From: Hemerocallis citrina
Taxonomy: Eukaryota > Streptophyta > Magnoliopsida > Asparagales > Asphodelaceae
Direction of reading: 5' to 3'
DNA: 64,000 bases
Assembly: GCA_017893485.1 (NCBI GenBank)
Contig: CM030366.1
Location: forward strand, 183,937,947 to 184,001,946
Made by a program: the position numbers and the translations under genes. Of the stretch, positions 40,552-50,764 are shown one piece after another. The stretch's first letter is position 1. Each line of letters opens with the position of its first letter. The notes beneath the pieces were generated by a model. The model made no database searches and was not told the DNA's origin. It saw only the letters and a list, made by a program, of their open reading frames with translations.

Positions 40552-41935
40552 TCAAACACCCTCTTGGTACTTCGGTAAGTGGTCGGCGTTCCAAGTTCTT
40601 GGTATCTCTCTGCCTTCAAGGTCTTCTAGACGATACGCTCGGGGGCGGACTACTTTGGAAACTTTGTACGGTCCTTCCCAATTCGGAACTAGCTTACTCT
40701 TTTGGCTGGGGAATGAGATAGCTAGCTTTCTGAGGACTAAGTCCCCTTCCTTGAGATCTGTGGGACGGACTTTTTTGTTGTAGGCCTGCTCGATTCTTCT
40801 GCGATAATTTTGCTAGCGAATTGAAGCTCTTTCACGAAGCTCATCAATTAGGTCCAAATTCGCCCGGAGCTCTCTGGCATTCTGCTCTTCATCATAGGCA
40901 ATAAAGTGTGGGGATGGCAGACCAACTTCTAAGAGGATTACAGCCTCGGACCCATAGGTGAGATTGAAGGGCGACTCTCTTGTGGGGTCCGTTTCGTAGT
41001 GCGGTAGTTCCACAATACATTAGGAAGCTGTTCTGCCCATAAGCCCTTGGCTGACTTATCTAGTCTCTTCTTGATGCCGGAGAGGATCTGCCTGTTGGCG
41101 TTCTCTACTTGACCATTTTACTGAGGATGGGAGACAGAGGAGAAGCGTTGCTGAATGCCGAAGTCTTCACATAAAGATCGAAATGCTGTCCCTTTAAACT
41201 GTGTTCCATTATCTGTTATTAGAACTCGAGGTACGCCGAACCTACAGATGACATTTTTCCGGAAGAACTGCAGCACTTAGTTCTAGTAATGGTAGCCAAT
41301 GGTTCGGCCTCGATCCACTTAGAGAAATAGTCGATTGCCACGACTAGGAATTTGAGCTGGCCTGGAGCTGGTCGGAGCGGACCTAGCAAGTCCATTCCCC
41401 ACATTGCGAAGGGAATTGGACTCAAGAGATATGTGAGTTGTGCTTGGGGTAGGCAGCGGATGTTGGAGAACTGCTGACAGGGGCTGCATTGCCGGACATG
41501 TTGCTCGGTATCTCGAAGTAGGGTAGGCCAGAAGTACCCGTAGTTCAAAACATTCCTGGCAAGGGACCTTGATCCTGAATGTGCTCTGCCTATGCCTTCG
41601 TGGAGTTCTTGCAAGGCGTACGAGGCTTCTTCCGGGAAGAGGCATCTCAAGTAGGGTCTGCCGTCTACTTGGGTATAGGAGCATTTGTACAAGACTCCTT
41701 CAACAAGGGTGTACCGCTCCGCTCTCGTTTGGATTTGACGGGCTTCTTTTGGATCTTGGGGAAGGGTCCCATCCCTGAGGAACTCTATTAAAGGCTTCAT
41801 CCAGTTGTCCCGGAGTTGGATGAGCAGCGACTCCATCGAGTCAGGGGCTTCTTCTTCTATGCTTGGCCATAGGAGTACTTCGATTAGGACGGTCTGCTCG
41901 AGACCTTGAAGGGAGGAGGAGGCCAATTTTGAGAG
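40552..41935 (-). pseudogene. pol: T1 integrase (Tat type)
   Basis: Integrase of T1, minus strand. The zinc finger residues appear in the segment containing HEGIGRAH...CSPCQQF (about 41560-41460), the core in MWGMDLLGP (about 41400) with IDYFSKWIEAEP, and the target-capture end in NLTYGSEAVILLEVGLP (about 40960). The terminal QEGV and stop are at 40552. The frame is interrupted near 41219 and by a stop before NGQVEN near 41118. It would have inserted the DNA copy. It is inactive now. It follows the second RNase H domain, as in Tat elements. Confidence 0.82.
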
Positions 41936-42139
41936 GGCATCTGCTTGGGAGTTTTCTTCTCTAGGGATCTGCTGGATTTGCGCTTCTTCAAATGAATCCA
42001 TGAGACTTTGGACCTTAGCTAGGTACTTAGCCATTCGGTCGTCTCGCGCCTCATATTCTCCTAAGACCTGATTCACGACCAGCTACGAGTCACTGAATAT
42101 TCGGATACGTTGTGCCCCTACCTTGCGAGCCATACCCAG
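41936..42139 (-). pseudogene. pol: T1 second RNase H domain, C-terminal part
   Basis: The sequence VLGEYEARDDRMAKYLAKV and REENSQADALSKLAS is the end of the second, archaeal-like RNase H found in Tat polyproteins. Its N-terminal half is at 45656-45830, beyond the inserted unit X. Confidence 0.8.
42135..42139. other. Target-site duplication of X, left
   Basis: CCCAG, repeated at 45656-45660. Confidence 0.88.
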
Positions 42140-42714
42140 TGTAATACCCTGATTTTTCAATTAATGAAAAATTATTTATTTTTGCACGTAGTGTGTACGT
42201 GCAATATTTTGGTTGAATTAAATCTTATAATTATTTTCATTGTGATGGGTATAAATATTTAGATATGTGTTTTCAAATTATTTTATACAAAAGCCTTTTC
42301 TTTAAATAAATAGAAAGCCTTATTTTAAAGCCTTTTTCTTAAAGCCCAAAATGTATTTTATTTATTTTATTTTAAAATAATTATTTTGGCCCAAAACTAA
42401 AGCCCATGAACTATATTTTTACACAACTTGTCATGTAGAATACAATTTAAAAGATTATTTTATTTTATGCAAAATTGAATGCACAATTTTTGGGCCTAGT
42501 TGCATGCACGTGCACTACACGTACACGTGCAAGTGCATTTCCTTTATGCATGGCCGGTTGTGAACATTTTTGGAGGGAATTCAAAAAAGTTTAATGGTGA
42601 TCATGGTGGTGGTTATTTAGATGTGGGTAGTTATTGCAACTCCTACTCTCATCCTAGCCTTCCATCCTACAACCAACCAACTAATCCTAGCCCTCCATTC
42701 TATGAGATTTTTAG

Positions 42715-42723
42715 TATAAATAC
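42715..42723 (+). promoter_or_regulatory. TATA box of X
   Basis: TATAAATAC about 575 bp into the unit, followed by a CT-rich start region. Expected place for an LTR promoter. Confidence 0.45.
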
Positions 42724-43816
42724 TCCCTCCCATGGCTAGTTATTTTGTGCTTAATATCCTTTCCAAACCTATAGTCTAATAGCATTATCTAGTAGTAGTT
42801 GTGAGTTAAAAAGATTGAGTTGTGAGTGGTATTGTGCTTGCATTCCATCAAGGAGGAGAAGGAGAAGGCCGGCTATTCAAGGAGGGAAACTTTCGGTTTT
42901 GGTGGCTTGGAGGCGTGTGCGCGCTTGTACTAAGAGGAGGTGCATTCATTTGCAAAGGACTTTGTTGCTATTGTGTTTTGTTCTCTCCATACAAGGTGGG
43001 TTAATTTTCCTTATTTCTAATTAGGAATGATGCTAGTATGATATTGAGAAATAATGAATGGAAAATGTTAATAAGAATACCTTTTAATTGGAAAGTTGGT
43101 CTATAAATTGATTGGAATGTTAATGAATAACTTCTATGTGGTTTTATTATTAAAATTGAGTTGTGGGTAAAATTTTCCCTATTCCTAAAGTAGAATTGCA
43201 TGCTAGTTTAATTAGAAATTTGAAGCATGAAATTGATTAAGGAAGAGCACACTTTAATTGGAAAAGAATGACTTCTTGAATGATTGAGATGTGAATATGC
43301 AAATTGATAAGTGGTTCTATAAATTGTGATGTACATGATTTGACTAGAAGCATAGATTGATTAATGAAACCACATTTATTACTATCAAAGAACTACACAC
43401 AAAGTTAGTAGTTTGAGTTTTACCATTTCATGTATTAAATAGATCCTTTGTGTTGATATGGGTATGAATAAATTCAAATATGAGTTGTATGTATATAAAT
43501 GATTAAAATCAGTGGATTGATGTGAAATGTATTGACAAAAAGATTAGAATACTATGATGCAAAGAAATATCAAAAAGAGAAAAATGGTAGTGTTAGAATG
43601 TATAATTTGAATTAATGGTGTAAAAATATGTTTTAATTATTACAAAAATTATTTTGCTCACACTGATATATAAATTATGTGAAGTAGAATTAATCTGGAG
43701 TTATACAGTATATTTTGATGAGAGCAAAATGAAACGAAAGCTAGTTGAACATCGAAATGTTCTAAATAACAGAGAGCATAAGTTAAATGGAATTGAAATT
43801 ATACTTACGACAACTG

Positions 43817-43889
43817 AGCGCGTAGCTCAAATGGTCTTACGGTGCGGTTGGGTTCTCTGGGTTGATCAGTTTGAATCCCTGTAGCCGCA
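43817..43889 (+). other. tRNA-like sequence 1 inside X
   Basis: TAGCTCAAATGG at 43823-43834 fits the RNA polymerase III A box exactly, and AGTTTGAATCC at 43868-43878 is close to a B box, at tRNA-like spacing. The arms do not fold into a convincing standard tRNA by eye. It may be a tRNA-derived SINE head or relic. Confidence 0.45.
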
Positions 43890-43970
43890 TATATTATTTC
43901 ACATTTTTTTGTAAACATATAAATCACCGACAGAGAGTAACAAATACCCTTTGCTCCCTCTTTATAGCGC

Positions 43971-44046
43971 TTAGCGCATATGGCCTAGCGGCTGGTGCTG
44001 TCGGCTGTGTTCTCTGGGTGCCTGGGTTCGATTCTTGCTATCGGCA
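43971..44046 (+). other. tRNA-like sequence 2 inside X
   Basis: TGGCCTAGCGGC at 43981-43992 resembles an A box and GGTTCGATTCT at 44025-44035 a B box. A poly-T run follows at about 44061, like a Pol III terminator. It shares 'ggttctctgggt'-like sequence with copy 1, so the two may be an ancient duplication. Confidence 0.45.
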
Positions 44047-44772
44047 AGAATGAAAAAAATATTTTTTTTGGATTTTTAAGTGTCCAAAAATTGTGAAATA
44101 AATATGGTTATTCTCCTAAAAATATAAGGGACTTTATAAAAATGATTTGGGGATTATTTGAATGAAATAAACTATGATTTGTGAATAAAATGCATAAATA
44201 GAACTATGGTTCTATATAAATATCCTATGAAAAATTATAACTTACAAGAAGAAATTGAAATGAAGGATTAGAAGACTAATTGGGCAAAAGAAATTCTCTT
44301 TGTGTGACATGATGCAATTTATTCTCATTTGAGAATAATGTGGAAAATATAAATTGTGAATATTTGTTAATGATGTGAATTTTGATGTGAAGTTGATAAT
44401 TGATAAAGCATATGAAATTCATGTATAGTCATGGACTATTTGAACAATTTGAAATCATGATTTGAAAGGAGAATATACATTTGAGTATGATAACTCAACA
44501 TGGGAATTTATGAGTTGGAAATTGTGAAATAAAAATTGAAATAAAAGAGTAGCTAAGTCTTTCCCGGCATTTGGAAATGAAATGAAATAAAATTTGAAAA
44601 GAAAGGCCAAGGTTGGTCATGTTGAAATGAATGAATAAGTCCGGTTTAGTGGAGAGGCTAACTCTAGAGCTTCGATTTTTATTCATGATTTTGATAAAAG
44701 AAACTAAGGATTAGTACATAGTGGAGACGTGATGAAAGTAGGAGAAAAACACGAGTGAGGGCCATCGGATTT

Positions 44773-45045
44773 GCGGCGGAGAGTATTTCACAGGTTCTTC
44801 ACGATGAGTCGTGACATGACGTGGATACGGCTCCAGGGTACCGTGGCGGCGGAGAGTATTTCACAGGTTCTTCACGATGCGTCGTGACATGACGTGGATA
44901 CTGCTCCAGGGTACCGTCCCGGTGGTGATACTTGTGGGATGTTTGGTGACTGCATGAGGATCGTGTGCCATGAAGGAGGCTGAATTGCCACAGGTTCTTC
45001 ACGATGAGTCGTGACATGACGTGGGATTCCCCTCCAGGTTTTCTG
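44773..45045. repeat. Three copies of a hairpin-bearing repeat in X
   Basis: 'cacaggttcttcacgatg' occurs at about 44790, 44862 and 44992. The first two copies are 72 bp apart. Each contains CACGA-TGAG-TCGTG arms (the second has TGCG) followed by 'acatgacgtgg' and 'ctccagg'. Confidence 0.75.
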
Positions 45046-45655
45046 TACACGTGCTTGCACTCATAGATCATCTAGGATACCTACCGTAATTACAGTAGTA
45101 GATTAAGTCATGGCGAGGGATTGAACCCTACAAGTTGAAGAACGAATAAGAGGCTTGTCCTCGGACCTATGTAGTATGGGATGCATAGAATCCGAACAAG
45201 TGCGCATTAGTGTCATCTAATATAAACAATTGCATTAAGAACTAAGTGCACAATCACAACACGACATCAATAGGGTAGTCCCTTTAGTTTGATTTGTGAC
45301 AAGTTTGTGTTTGCTAAATATGGAAAATTAAGTTATACTATTTCCGGCATAGAGAGGATGGCCGTGTATAATGTTCGTCGGTTGAATAAACTGACGTACC
45401 CACAGTCTTATATGCAAGTAAATGACATGTTAAAGATTAAAGAGGGATGGATGCTTAAAGATTATACCATGTTGTTGTACATTTATTTAATTGTTGTAAA
45501 TTTTACTTCCGCTGTACAAATGAAAAGTGTAATATTGATGTAAACTCTGATGTAAAGTGAAAAGTTTAAATTTCCTTGTAAAATTGTACTAAAGGAAGCA
45601 AAAAGATCTTGTAGAACATCTTGAATTCAGTGTATTTGGGATTCGGGGCGTTACA

Positions 45656-45660
45656 CCCAG
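45656..45660. other. Target-site duplication of X, right
   Basis: CCCAG, matching 42135-42139. Confidence 0.88.
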
Positions 45661-47420
45661 GCCCGCTATTAGGGCCTCATACTCAGCTTCATTGTTGGAG
45701 GCTTTAAAGTTGATGCGGAGGGAGTATTGGAGAACGAAGTTATCTGGGTGTGCCAGAATGACTCCGGCTCCGCTCCCTTCGGCGCAAGAAGACCTGTCTA
45801 CATATACTGTCCAGATGGGAGGCCCATTTGCTGCTTGACTAACTTCCAGGATGGTGCTCTCTATAATAAATTCAGCTAAGGCTTGGGCCTTGATTGTGGT
45901 CCGAGGCTGATAAGATATGTCATGTTGACTCAGCTCGATCGACCACTTCATTAGATGCCCGGAGGTCTCGGGCTTGTGCAGGACTTGCTTGAGCGGCTGG
46001 TCAGTAAGAACGACCACCGAGTGGGATTGAAAATAGGGGCGGAGCTTCTTGGCTGTCATAACCAAGGCGTATGCTATATTCTCCAATCTTGGATAGTGGA
46101 GCTCGGCATCTCTGAGAACCTTGCTCACATAATAGATAGGCTTCTGAGCCATGTCTTCTTCCCTCACTAGGACAGCACTGAGGGTTTGCTCGGAGACAGC
46201 AAGGTAGAGGTAGAGTGTTTCCTCGGGAATAGGTTTGCTGAGGAGTGGGGGGTTGACCAGATAGGCTTTTAGTTGGTCGAACGATTCTTGCTGCTGTTGG
46301 CCCCACTCGAAGCCCTTAGCCCCTCTGAGGGCTTTGAAGAAAGGAAGACACCTCTCCCCTGACTTAGACAGGAAGCGCCCTATTGCCGCGAGGCAACCTG
46401 TGAGCTTCTGAACTTCTTTCACACTTGTAGGAGGAGCCATGTCCAATATGGCTTTGATCTTCTCAGGATTGGCCTCAATCCCCCTTTAACTGACCATGGA
46501 GCCTAGGAACTTACCCGACGAGACCCCGAACGCACATTTGTTCGGGTTTAGTCTTATATTATGCTTCCTCAACACGTCGAAGGCTTCTTGTAGGTCAGTG
46601 ATATGGTCAGACCCATGGATACTTTTGACTAGCATATCATCAACGTACACTTCCATGTTTCGGCCAATCTGATTCTGGAAGACCTTATTGACGAGGCGCT
46701 GGTAGGTTGCACCGATATTTTTCAGCCCGAAGGGCATTACCCTATTACAATAGAGTCCTTGATTGGTGACGAAGGAGGTCTTCGGGATATCCAGGGGGAA
46801 CATTCTGATTTAGTTATATCCGGAGAAGGCATTCATGAAGCTTAGCAGTTCATGGCCCAAAGTAGCGTCGATCAAGGTGTCGATGTTGGGGAGAGGGAAA
46901 GGATCCTTGGGGCATGCTTTGTTCAGGTCCGTGAAGTCGATGCAAATTCTCCAACTTCCGTTGGCCTTCTTAACCATAACAACATTAGATAGCCATTCGG
47001 GATAGTTGACTTCTTGTATGAAGCGGGCTTTGAGGAGCTTGTCCACTTCTTCCTTTATAGCTTGCTGGCGCTTAGGGGCGAATTTGCACCTCTTCTGCTG
47101 GACCGGCTTGGACCCCGGAGCAACACTTAGGTGGTGGACTAGGAGGTCCTCGGAAATTCCCGGCATGTCGACAGCTGACCAGGCAAAGAGGTCATGGTTC
47201 TTCCTGATGCATTGGATTATGTCGGAACAGAGGGCAGAGGGGAGGCTCTTGCTGATGAAGAATTTGCAGTTTGAATCTTGCTCTGAAAGAGAACTTCCTC
47301 CAGCTCGTCTACCGGTTCCGACATAGGCTGAGTGTTCCCTTGGGGAATTTCGAGGGTCTCGAGGGAAAGGATGGGTCCTCCGGTCAAGGTCATGTAGCAT
47401 TTGCAGGCCATCTCTTGACT
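45656..47420 (-). pseudogene. pol: T1 reverse transcriptase, RNase H and start of second RNase H
   Basis: Minus strand of T1. RT is recognisable from QEVNYPEWLSNVVMVKK (about 47000), SWRICIDFTDLNKACPKDPFPLP, and the catalytic YVDDM at about 46640. RNase H follows (FEWGQQQQESFDQLK; LTDQPLKQVLHKPE), then the second RNase H with WTVYVDRSSCAEGSGAGVIL near 45800 and NEAEYEALIAGL. Nonsense codons at 46810-46812 and 46486-46488 both replace a Gln codon expected in GYNQI and VSQRG. The frame between them is intact. The product would have copied T1 RNA. It is dead. Confidence 0.87.
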
Positions 47421-47521
47421 CCCCCTTACTTCCCCTACACCTGCCTTGGTGGGGAACTTCATTATGAGATGATAAGCCGACGGGACGGCTTCCAAAGCAG
47501 CTAGGCCAGGTCGGCCTAGGA

Positions 47522-48000
47522 TCACATTATAAGCACTGGAATGTCGACGACCATAAAATCCATTGGCTCCGTCCGGGTAGTAGGAGTTTTGACAGCGGTT
47601 ACGTCGAGGGTTATCACCCCTTCGATAGTCACTGGCACTCCCGTGAACCCATAGAGCGTATAGCCGGTGGGCTTGAGCTTGTCCCGCGATAACTTGAGCC
47701 CTCGAAAGGCCGCCAGGAAGAGGATGTTGACAGAACTGCCATTATTCACTAGAATTCTCTCCACTTTAAAGTTATCCATGTGGAGGTTGATTACTAGTGC
47801 ATCACAATGGGGGGTTCGGATGCCCTCTAGGTCTTCATCCGAGAAAGTGACCGGGACTCCGAGGCCTTTGGGAGGGGATATGCTGTGCACCGAGTTGACC
47901 TCCCAGATGAAAGCCTTTCGAGAAGAGTTAAACGTTCCTCCCATTGGGCCTCCATGGATGAGGTGCAAAATGCATTCCTCTTCAAACTCGGGAGTCTCGT
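47522..48000 (-). pseudogene. pol: T1 protease region
   Basis: This is the aspartic protease segment of T1, with WEVNSVHSISPP, FSDEDLEGI, HCDALVI, then the active-site region reading VNNGSSV near 47745, and GYTLYGFTG. The catalytic Asp of the usual V-D-x-G-S-S motif is Asn here, a single G-to-A change. The related T3 copy keeps VDNGSS. The frame differs from gag, which ends at 48052. Confidence 0.82.
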
Positions 48001-48051
48001 CGCGCCTTTCGGGATGCTTGTTAGCCCCCCTGGGAGAGAAGGAAGACCGAT

Positions 48052-49843
48052 TCAGTCCTTTCTCACAAACTTAGACAGCTGCCCTCTCTGAATGAGGGCT
48101 TCAATTTCATTCTTCAGGACCCGACAGTCATTGGTGTCGTGGTCGTGGTCTCGATGATATCGGCACCACTTCTCCTTATCTCTCTTATTCCCGGGGGTAT
48201 TCATCTTCAGGGCAGGAGGCGGAACTCCTTCTTTCTCAACCTCTATGAGAATTGTTGAAATATTGGTGTTGAGAGGGGTAAACTTCTCAAATCTGGGAGG
48301 TGGGCGGCGCTGACCCCCGTTGTCCTTCTGGAGCTTCTTAGCTCCCTCATCTTCGGCTGCCTTTCTCTTGGTTCTGGAGGAAGGCCCCTCGAAAGTGGGG
48401 CGATGTTCAGCTTCCTCTGCCCGGATATACTTCTCGCTTCTGAGAAGCAGGTCGGAGAAGTTTTGCGGGGGCTTTTTGGCTAGGGAGGACCGAAGGCTTG
48501 AGTTGAGGACATTTGACTAGAAGGCGGCTGCAACGACCGATTGATCGAGGGAGGCAATGGACCTAGCTTCTGCGGTAAACCGCTTCACATAATCTCTCAG
48601 CTTCTCGCCCTTCTTCTGACTGAGATAGAGTAGGGAAATACTGGTCTTCTCGGTGCAGCGGCTACTCACGAAGTGGGTAATGAAGAGTGTCAAACTGTTC
48701 AAAAGAGAAGATGGAAGATGGGGCGAGACGGGAGTACCATTCCCGAGTTGGACCTTTGAGAGTAGTTGGGAAGGTCCTGCATAGTAGAGCATCGGAAGCC
48801 TGGTGAATCATCATGAGAGTTTTAAAACTCTCGATGTGATCCACGGGGTCTGACTCCCCCGTGTAGGTCTCGAACTGCGGGGGCTTGAAGTTTGCTAGAA
48901 TGGGTGCCTCCATGATAGTTTGGGAGAAGGGAGGTCTGCTTGGACAGAGGGTCCTCCCTCTTAGCTCCTCTTCCCTATCCAGTTGGCTGAGGCACCTCTC
49001 CATCTCGTGGAGACGGCGATAGACAGCATCATCCCTTCGATGGTACCCAAGTGAGCCTCTGGACTCATCTTCGTACGAAGGGGAGCGTGGGCTACGGCGG
49101 CGGTAGCTCGGTGAATGGCGAGGACTAGGAATATGATGGCGGTGGCTCAGAGATTGAGGAGGACTTAGAGACCGAGGACGAGGGCTTTGGACCGGCTGAG
49201 GAGTGGGAACCCTCTGAGCATTGTTGTTATTGTTTGGTGGGAGGTTGAGGGCCTGCAAGATGGTTACCTGGAACTATTGGAATTTGTCATGGGTGATAGG
49301 TCCATTCTTATCTCTCTAGGGCTGCCGACCAGTGGGAGAGTGATGCCTCCTTTGATGGTACTCAGGGGACCCCCTCTGCCTCCTATGAAGAGGAAACCTC
49401 TTGTGATCTCGGCGACAAGGAGATCGCTCATTTAGATGTTCTGAGCGGGTGGCTCCCCTATGGGCCCACCTTTCATCCAAACGGCGGCGAAGGTCTTCTT
49501 CTTTCTGCCGGTTGATAAGGATGTTGCGGAGGTCTTCGGAAGGCCGAGGATTATGAGATGCCATTGAGTCAGTTGAAGGGTTGTGTACGGAGATGTGGTC
49601 CCGATGAAGAGGTTGCTTCTGAGGAGGAGGACGAGAGGTCCCAATGCCAGCATTTTGGGGCCCGACTTGAGCCTGCTGGTGCTGAGGGTTGTGAAGAGGA
49701 GGCTGCTCTTGCTGCAGGGGCTGATCAGGGTGAGGTGGGAGTTGCCCCTGCTGCTGGATGGTTTGGAGGGGGACCTCCTATTGCAGTTGAAGAGGAGTGG
49801 GTCCACTGTTGGACCCTCTAGATCTCATTTTTCTGGGAGGCAT
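48052..49843 (-). pseudogene. gag: T1 Gag (Tat type)
   Basis: The start is at 49843 (MPPRKMRSRG), after the PBS. The N-terminal half is low-complexity Gln/Pro then Arg/Ser/His-rich (about 49560-49000). The capsid domain follows, with FETYTGESDPVDHIESFKTL near 48850 and GPTREWYSRLAP. A zinc-binding-like CRYHRDHDHDTNDC near 48130 precedes the stop. Nonsense codons at 49778-49780, 49316-49318, 49274-49276 and 48517-48519 are all TAG. A frameshift lies near 48700. The protein would build the particle. It is inactive. Confidence 0.84.
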
Positions 49844-49892
49844 GGCTGGAGATGATCTTAACCGATGGAAGAGGATGGATTGCTATTCGTGG

Positions 49893-49910
49893 TTCCCACA
49901 GACGGTGCCA
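49893..49910 (-). other. T1 primer-binding site
   Basis: TGGCACCGTCTGTGGGAA on the minus strand, a few bases inside the LTR end. It is the TTGGCGCCGTCTGTGGGAA type seen in Tat elements with one change. I do not assign the tRNA. Confidence 0.7.
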
Positions 49911-49916
49911 ATCTAT

Positions 49917-50480
49917 TGCTGCTGAAATCGGTGTGGGGGCAAACAGATAGATCTGTGGATTCTTGGAATGTTGAATAGTCAAACCTGAAACCTTTTCGCC
50001 AGAGTTTGGTCGTGATCTCCCGTCGTTGACCTGCAAAAAGTGCGAAACACCAGGGTTGATCCCGGCGATGCACCCTCTGACGCTCAAGTCAGTAATCAGA
50101 AAGATTATGAATGAGCTTTGATTGGCAAAAGATTGATTACTTGGTAACAGTGGGGAATGGAAGGTATTTATAGCCGCCTTAGGGACCAGTTTCGGGATAA
50201 GATCAAATCCATACTTCCCAGTGAATGGATAGAAGCGATCAGGGCCGTTGATTAAGGTTAATCATAAACCCTAATTCTATGCAGCTGGACCGGGTCTTTT
50301 GTGGGTTGGAACCCGCACCCAATTAAGGTGGATCCGTTAGTGGGTTGTTGGGCCTTTGGAAAAAGGCCCAGTTCCCATTTCAGACCCGTTTGTAGGTGAA
50401 ATTACCATTTTACCCCTGACCTTTGAGATTCGCGCCTGATTTGGGTGGTTTCGATTTAACCCTTATTTTTAGCCAAATCA
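49917..50480 (-). repeat. T1 5' LTR
   Basis: TG at 50480 to CA at 49917 on the minus strand, 564 bp, almost identical in extent to T2 (563 bp). TATA box at 50163-50173. The flank outside is C2 gag starting gtaag. Confidence 0.88.
50163..50173 (-). promoter_or_regulatory. T1 LTR TATA box
   Basis: CTATAAATACC on the minus strand, about 310 bp into the LTR. Confidence 0.5.
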
Positions 50481-50737
50481 GTAAGGGCACAAAATAGCGC
50501 GTTCATCGCCTTTGCATTGTTCATTGTTTGGTTCTTCATGTCGTTGTTCCATTGTACATATGGAATGGTAGGAGCGGTGTACTCGGTCTCCGTCATGTTC
50601 CATATTTCATAGTTGATGGACTGAAGGTAGATCTTCATTCTACACTTCCAATAGTTGTAATTTGTTCCATCGAAGAGGGGTGGCCTTTGTGTAGATTGGC
50701 CTTCATGGTACTGATTTGCATTCGAAGTAGTTGCCAT
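50481..50737 (-). pseudogene. gag: C2 gag, N-terminal part
   Basis: Start codon at 50737. It encodes the DUF4219-like segment FDGTNYNYWKCRMK and ends at FCALTD, where T1 is inserted. The rest of C2 gag resumes at 22822 after a deletion. Confidence 0.85.
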
Positions 50738-50751
50738 TGCACTCAACCAGT

Positions 50752-50762
50752 CTCTGATACCA
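50752..50762 (-). other. C2 primer-binding site
   Basis: TGGTATCAGAG on the minus strand, two bases inside the LTR. Initiator tRNA-Met type. Confidence 0.8.
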
Positions 50763-50764
50763 AG

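Larger units (their letters stand above)
42140..45655 (+). mobile_element. X: 3.5-kb long-LTR unit (probable solo LTR) in T1
   Basis: The 3516-bp unit begins TGTAATACCC and ends GGGCGTTACA, with imperfect inverted ends and a 5-bp target duplication CCCAG. It has no gag-pol. A TATA box lies at 42715-42723, which suggests the + orientation. Units A and B have the same kind of ends and size, so X is best read as a solo LTR of a long-LTR gypsy family. A non-autonomous element with no visible internal LTRs is possible. It splits the second RNase H domain of T1. Confidence 0.75.
22823..50480 (-). mobile_element. T1: large Tat-lineage Ty3/gypsy retrotransposon with nested insertions
   Basis: T1 runs on the minus strand from its 5' LTR (50480-49917) through PBS, gag, PR, RT, RNase H, a second RNase H and IN to a long 3' region, a polypurine tract (23110-23126) and a truncated 3' LTR (23109-22823). 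Subtracting A1 (26093-36514) and X (42140-45655) leaves about 13.7 kb, a normal size for Tat elements. The 3' region carries an antisense gene with introns, as reported for several Tat families. T1 inserted into the gag of C2. Confidence 0.8.

Noticed and set aside
43817..44046. Functional tRNA genes
   Set aside because: The A and B boxes are present, but I could not pair the acceptor and anticodon arms convincingly, so they are listed only as tRNA-like.
45289..45543. 84-residue ORF in X
   Set aside because: No recognisable domain; it lies in AT-rich LTR sequence and is of a length expected by chance.
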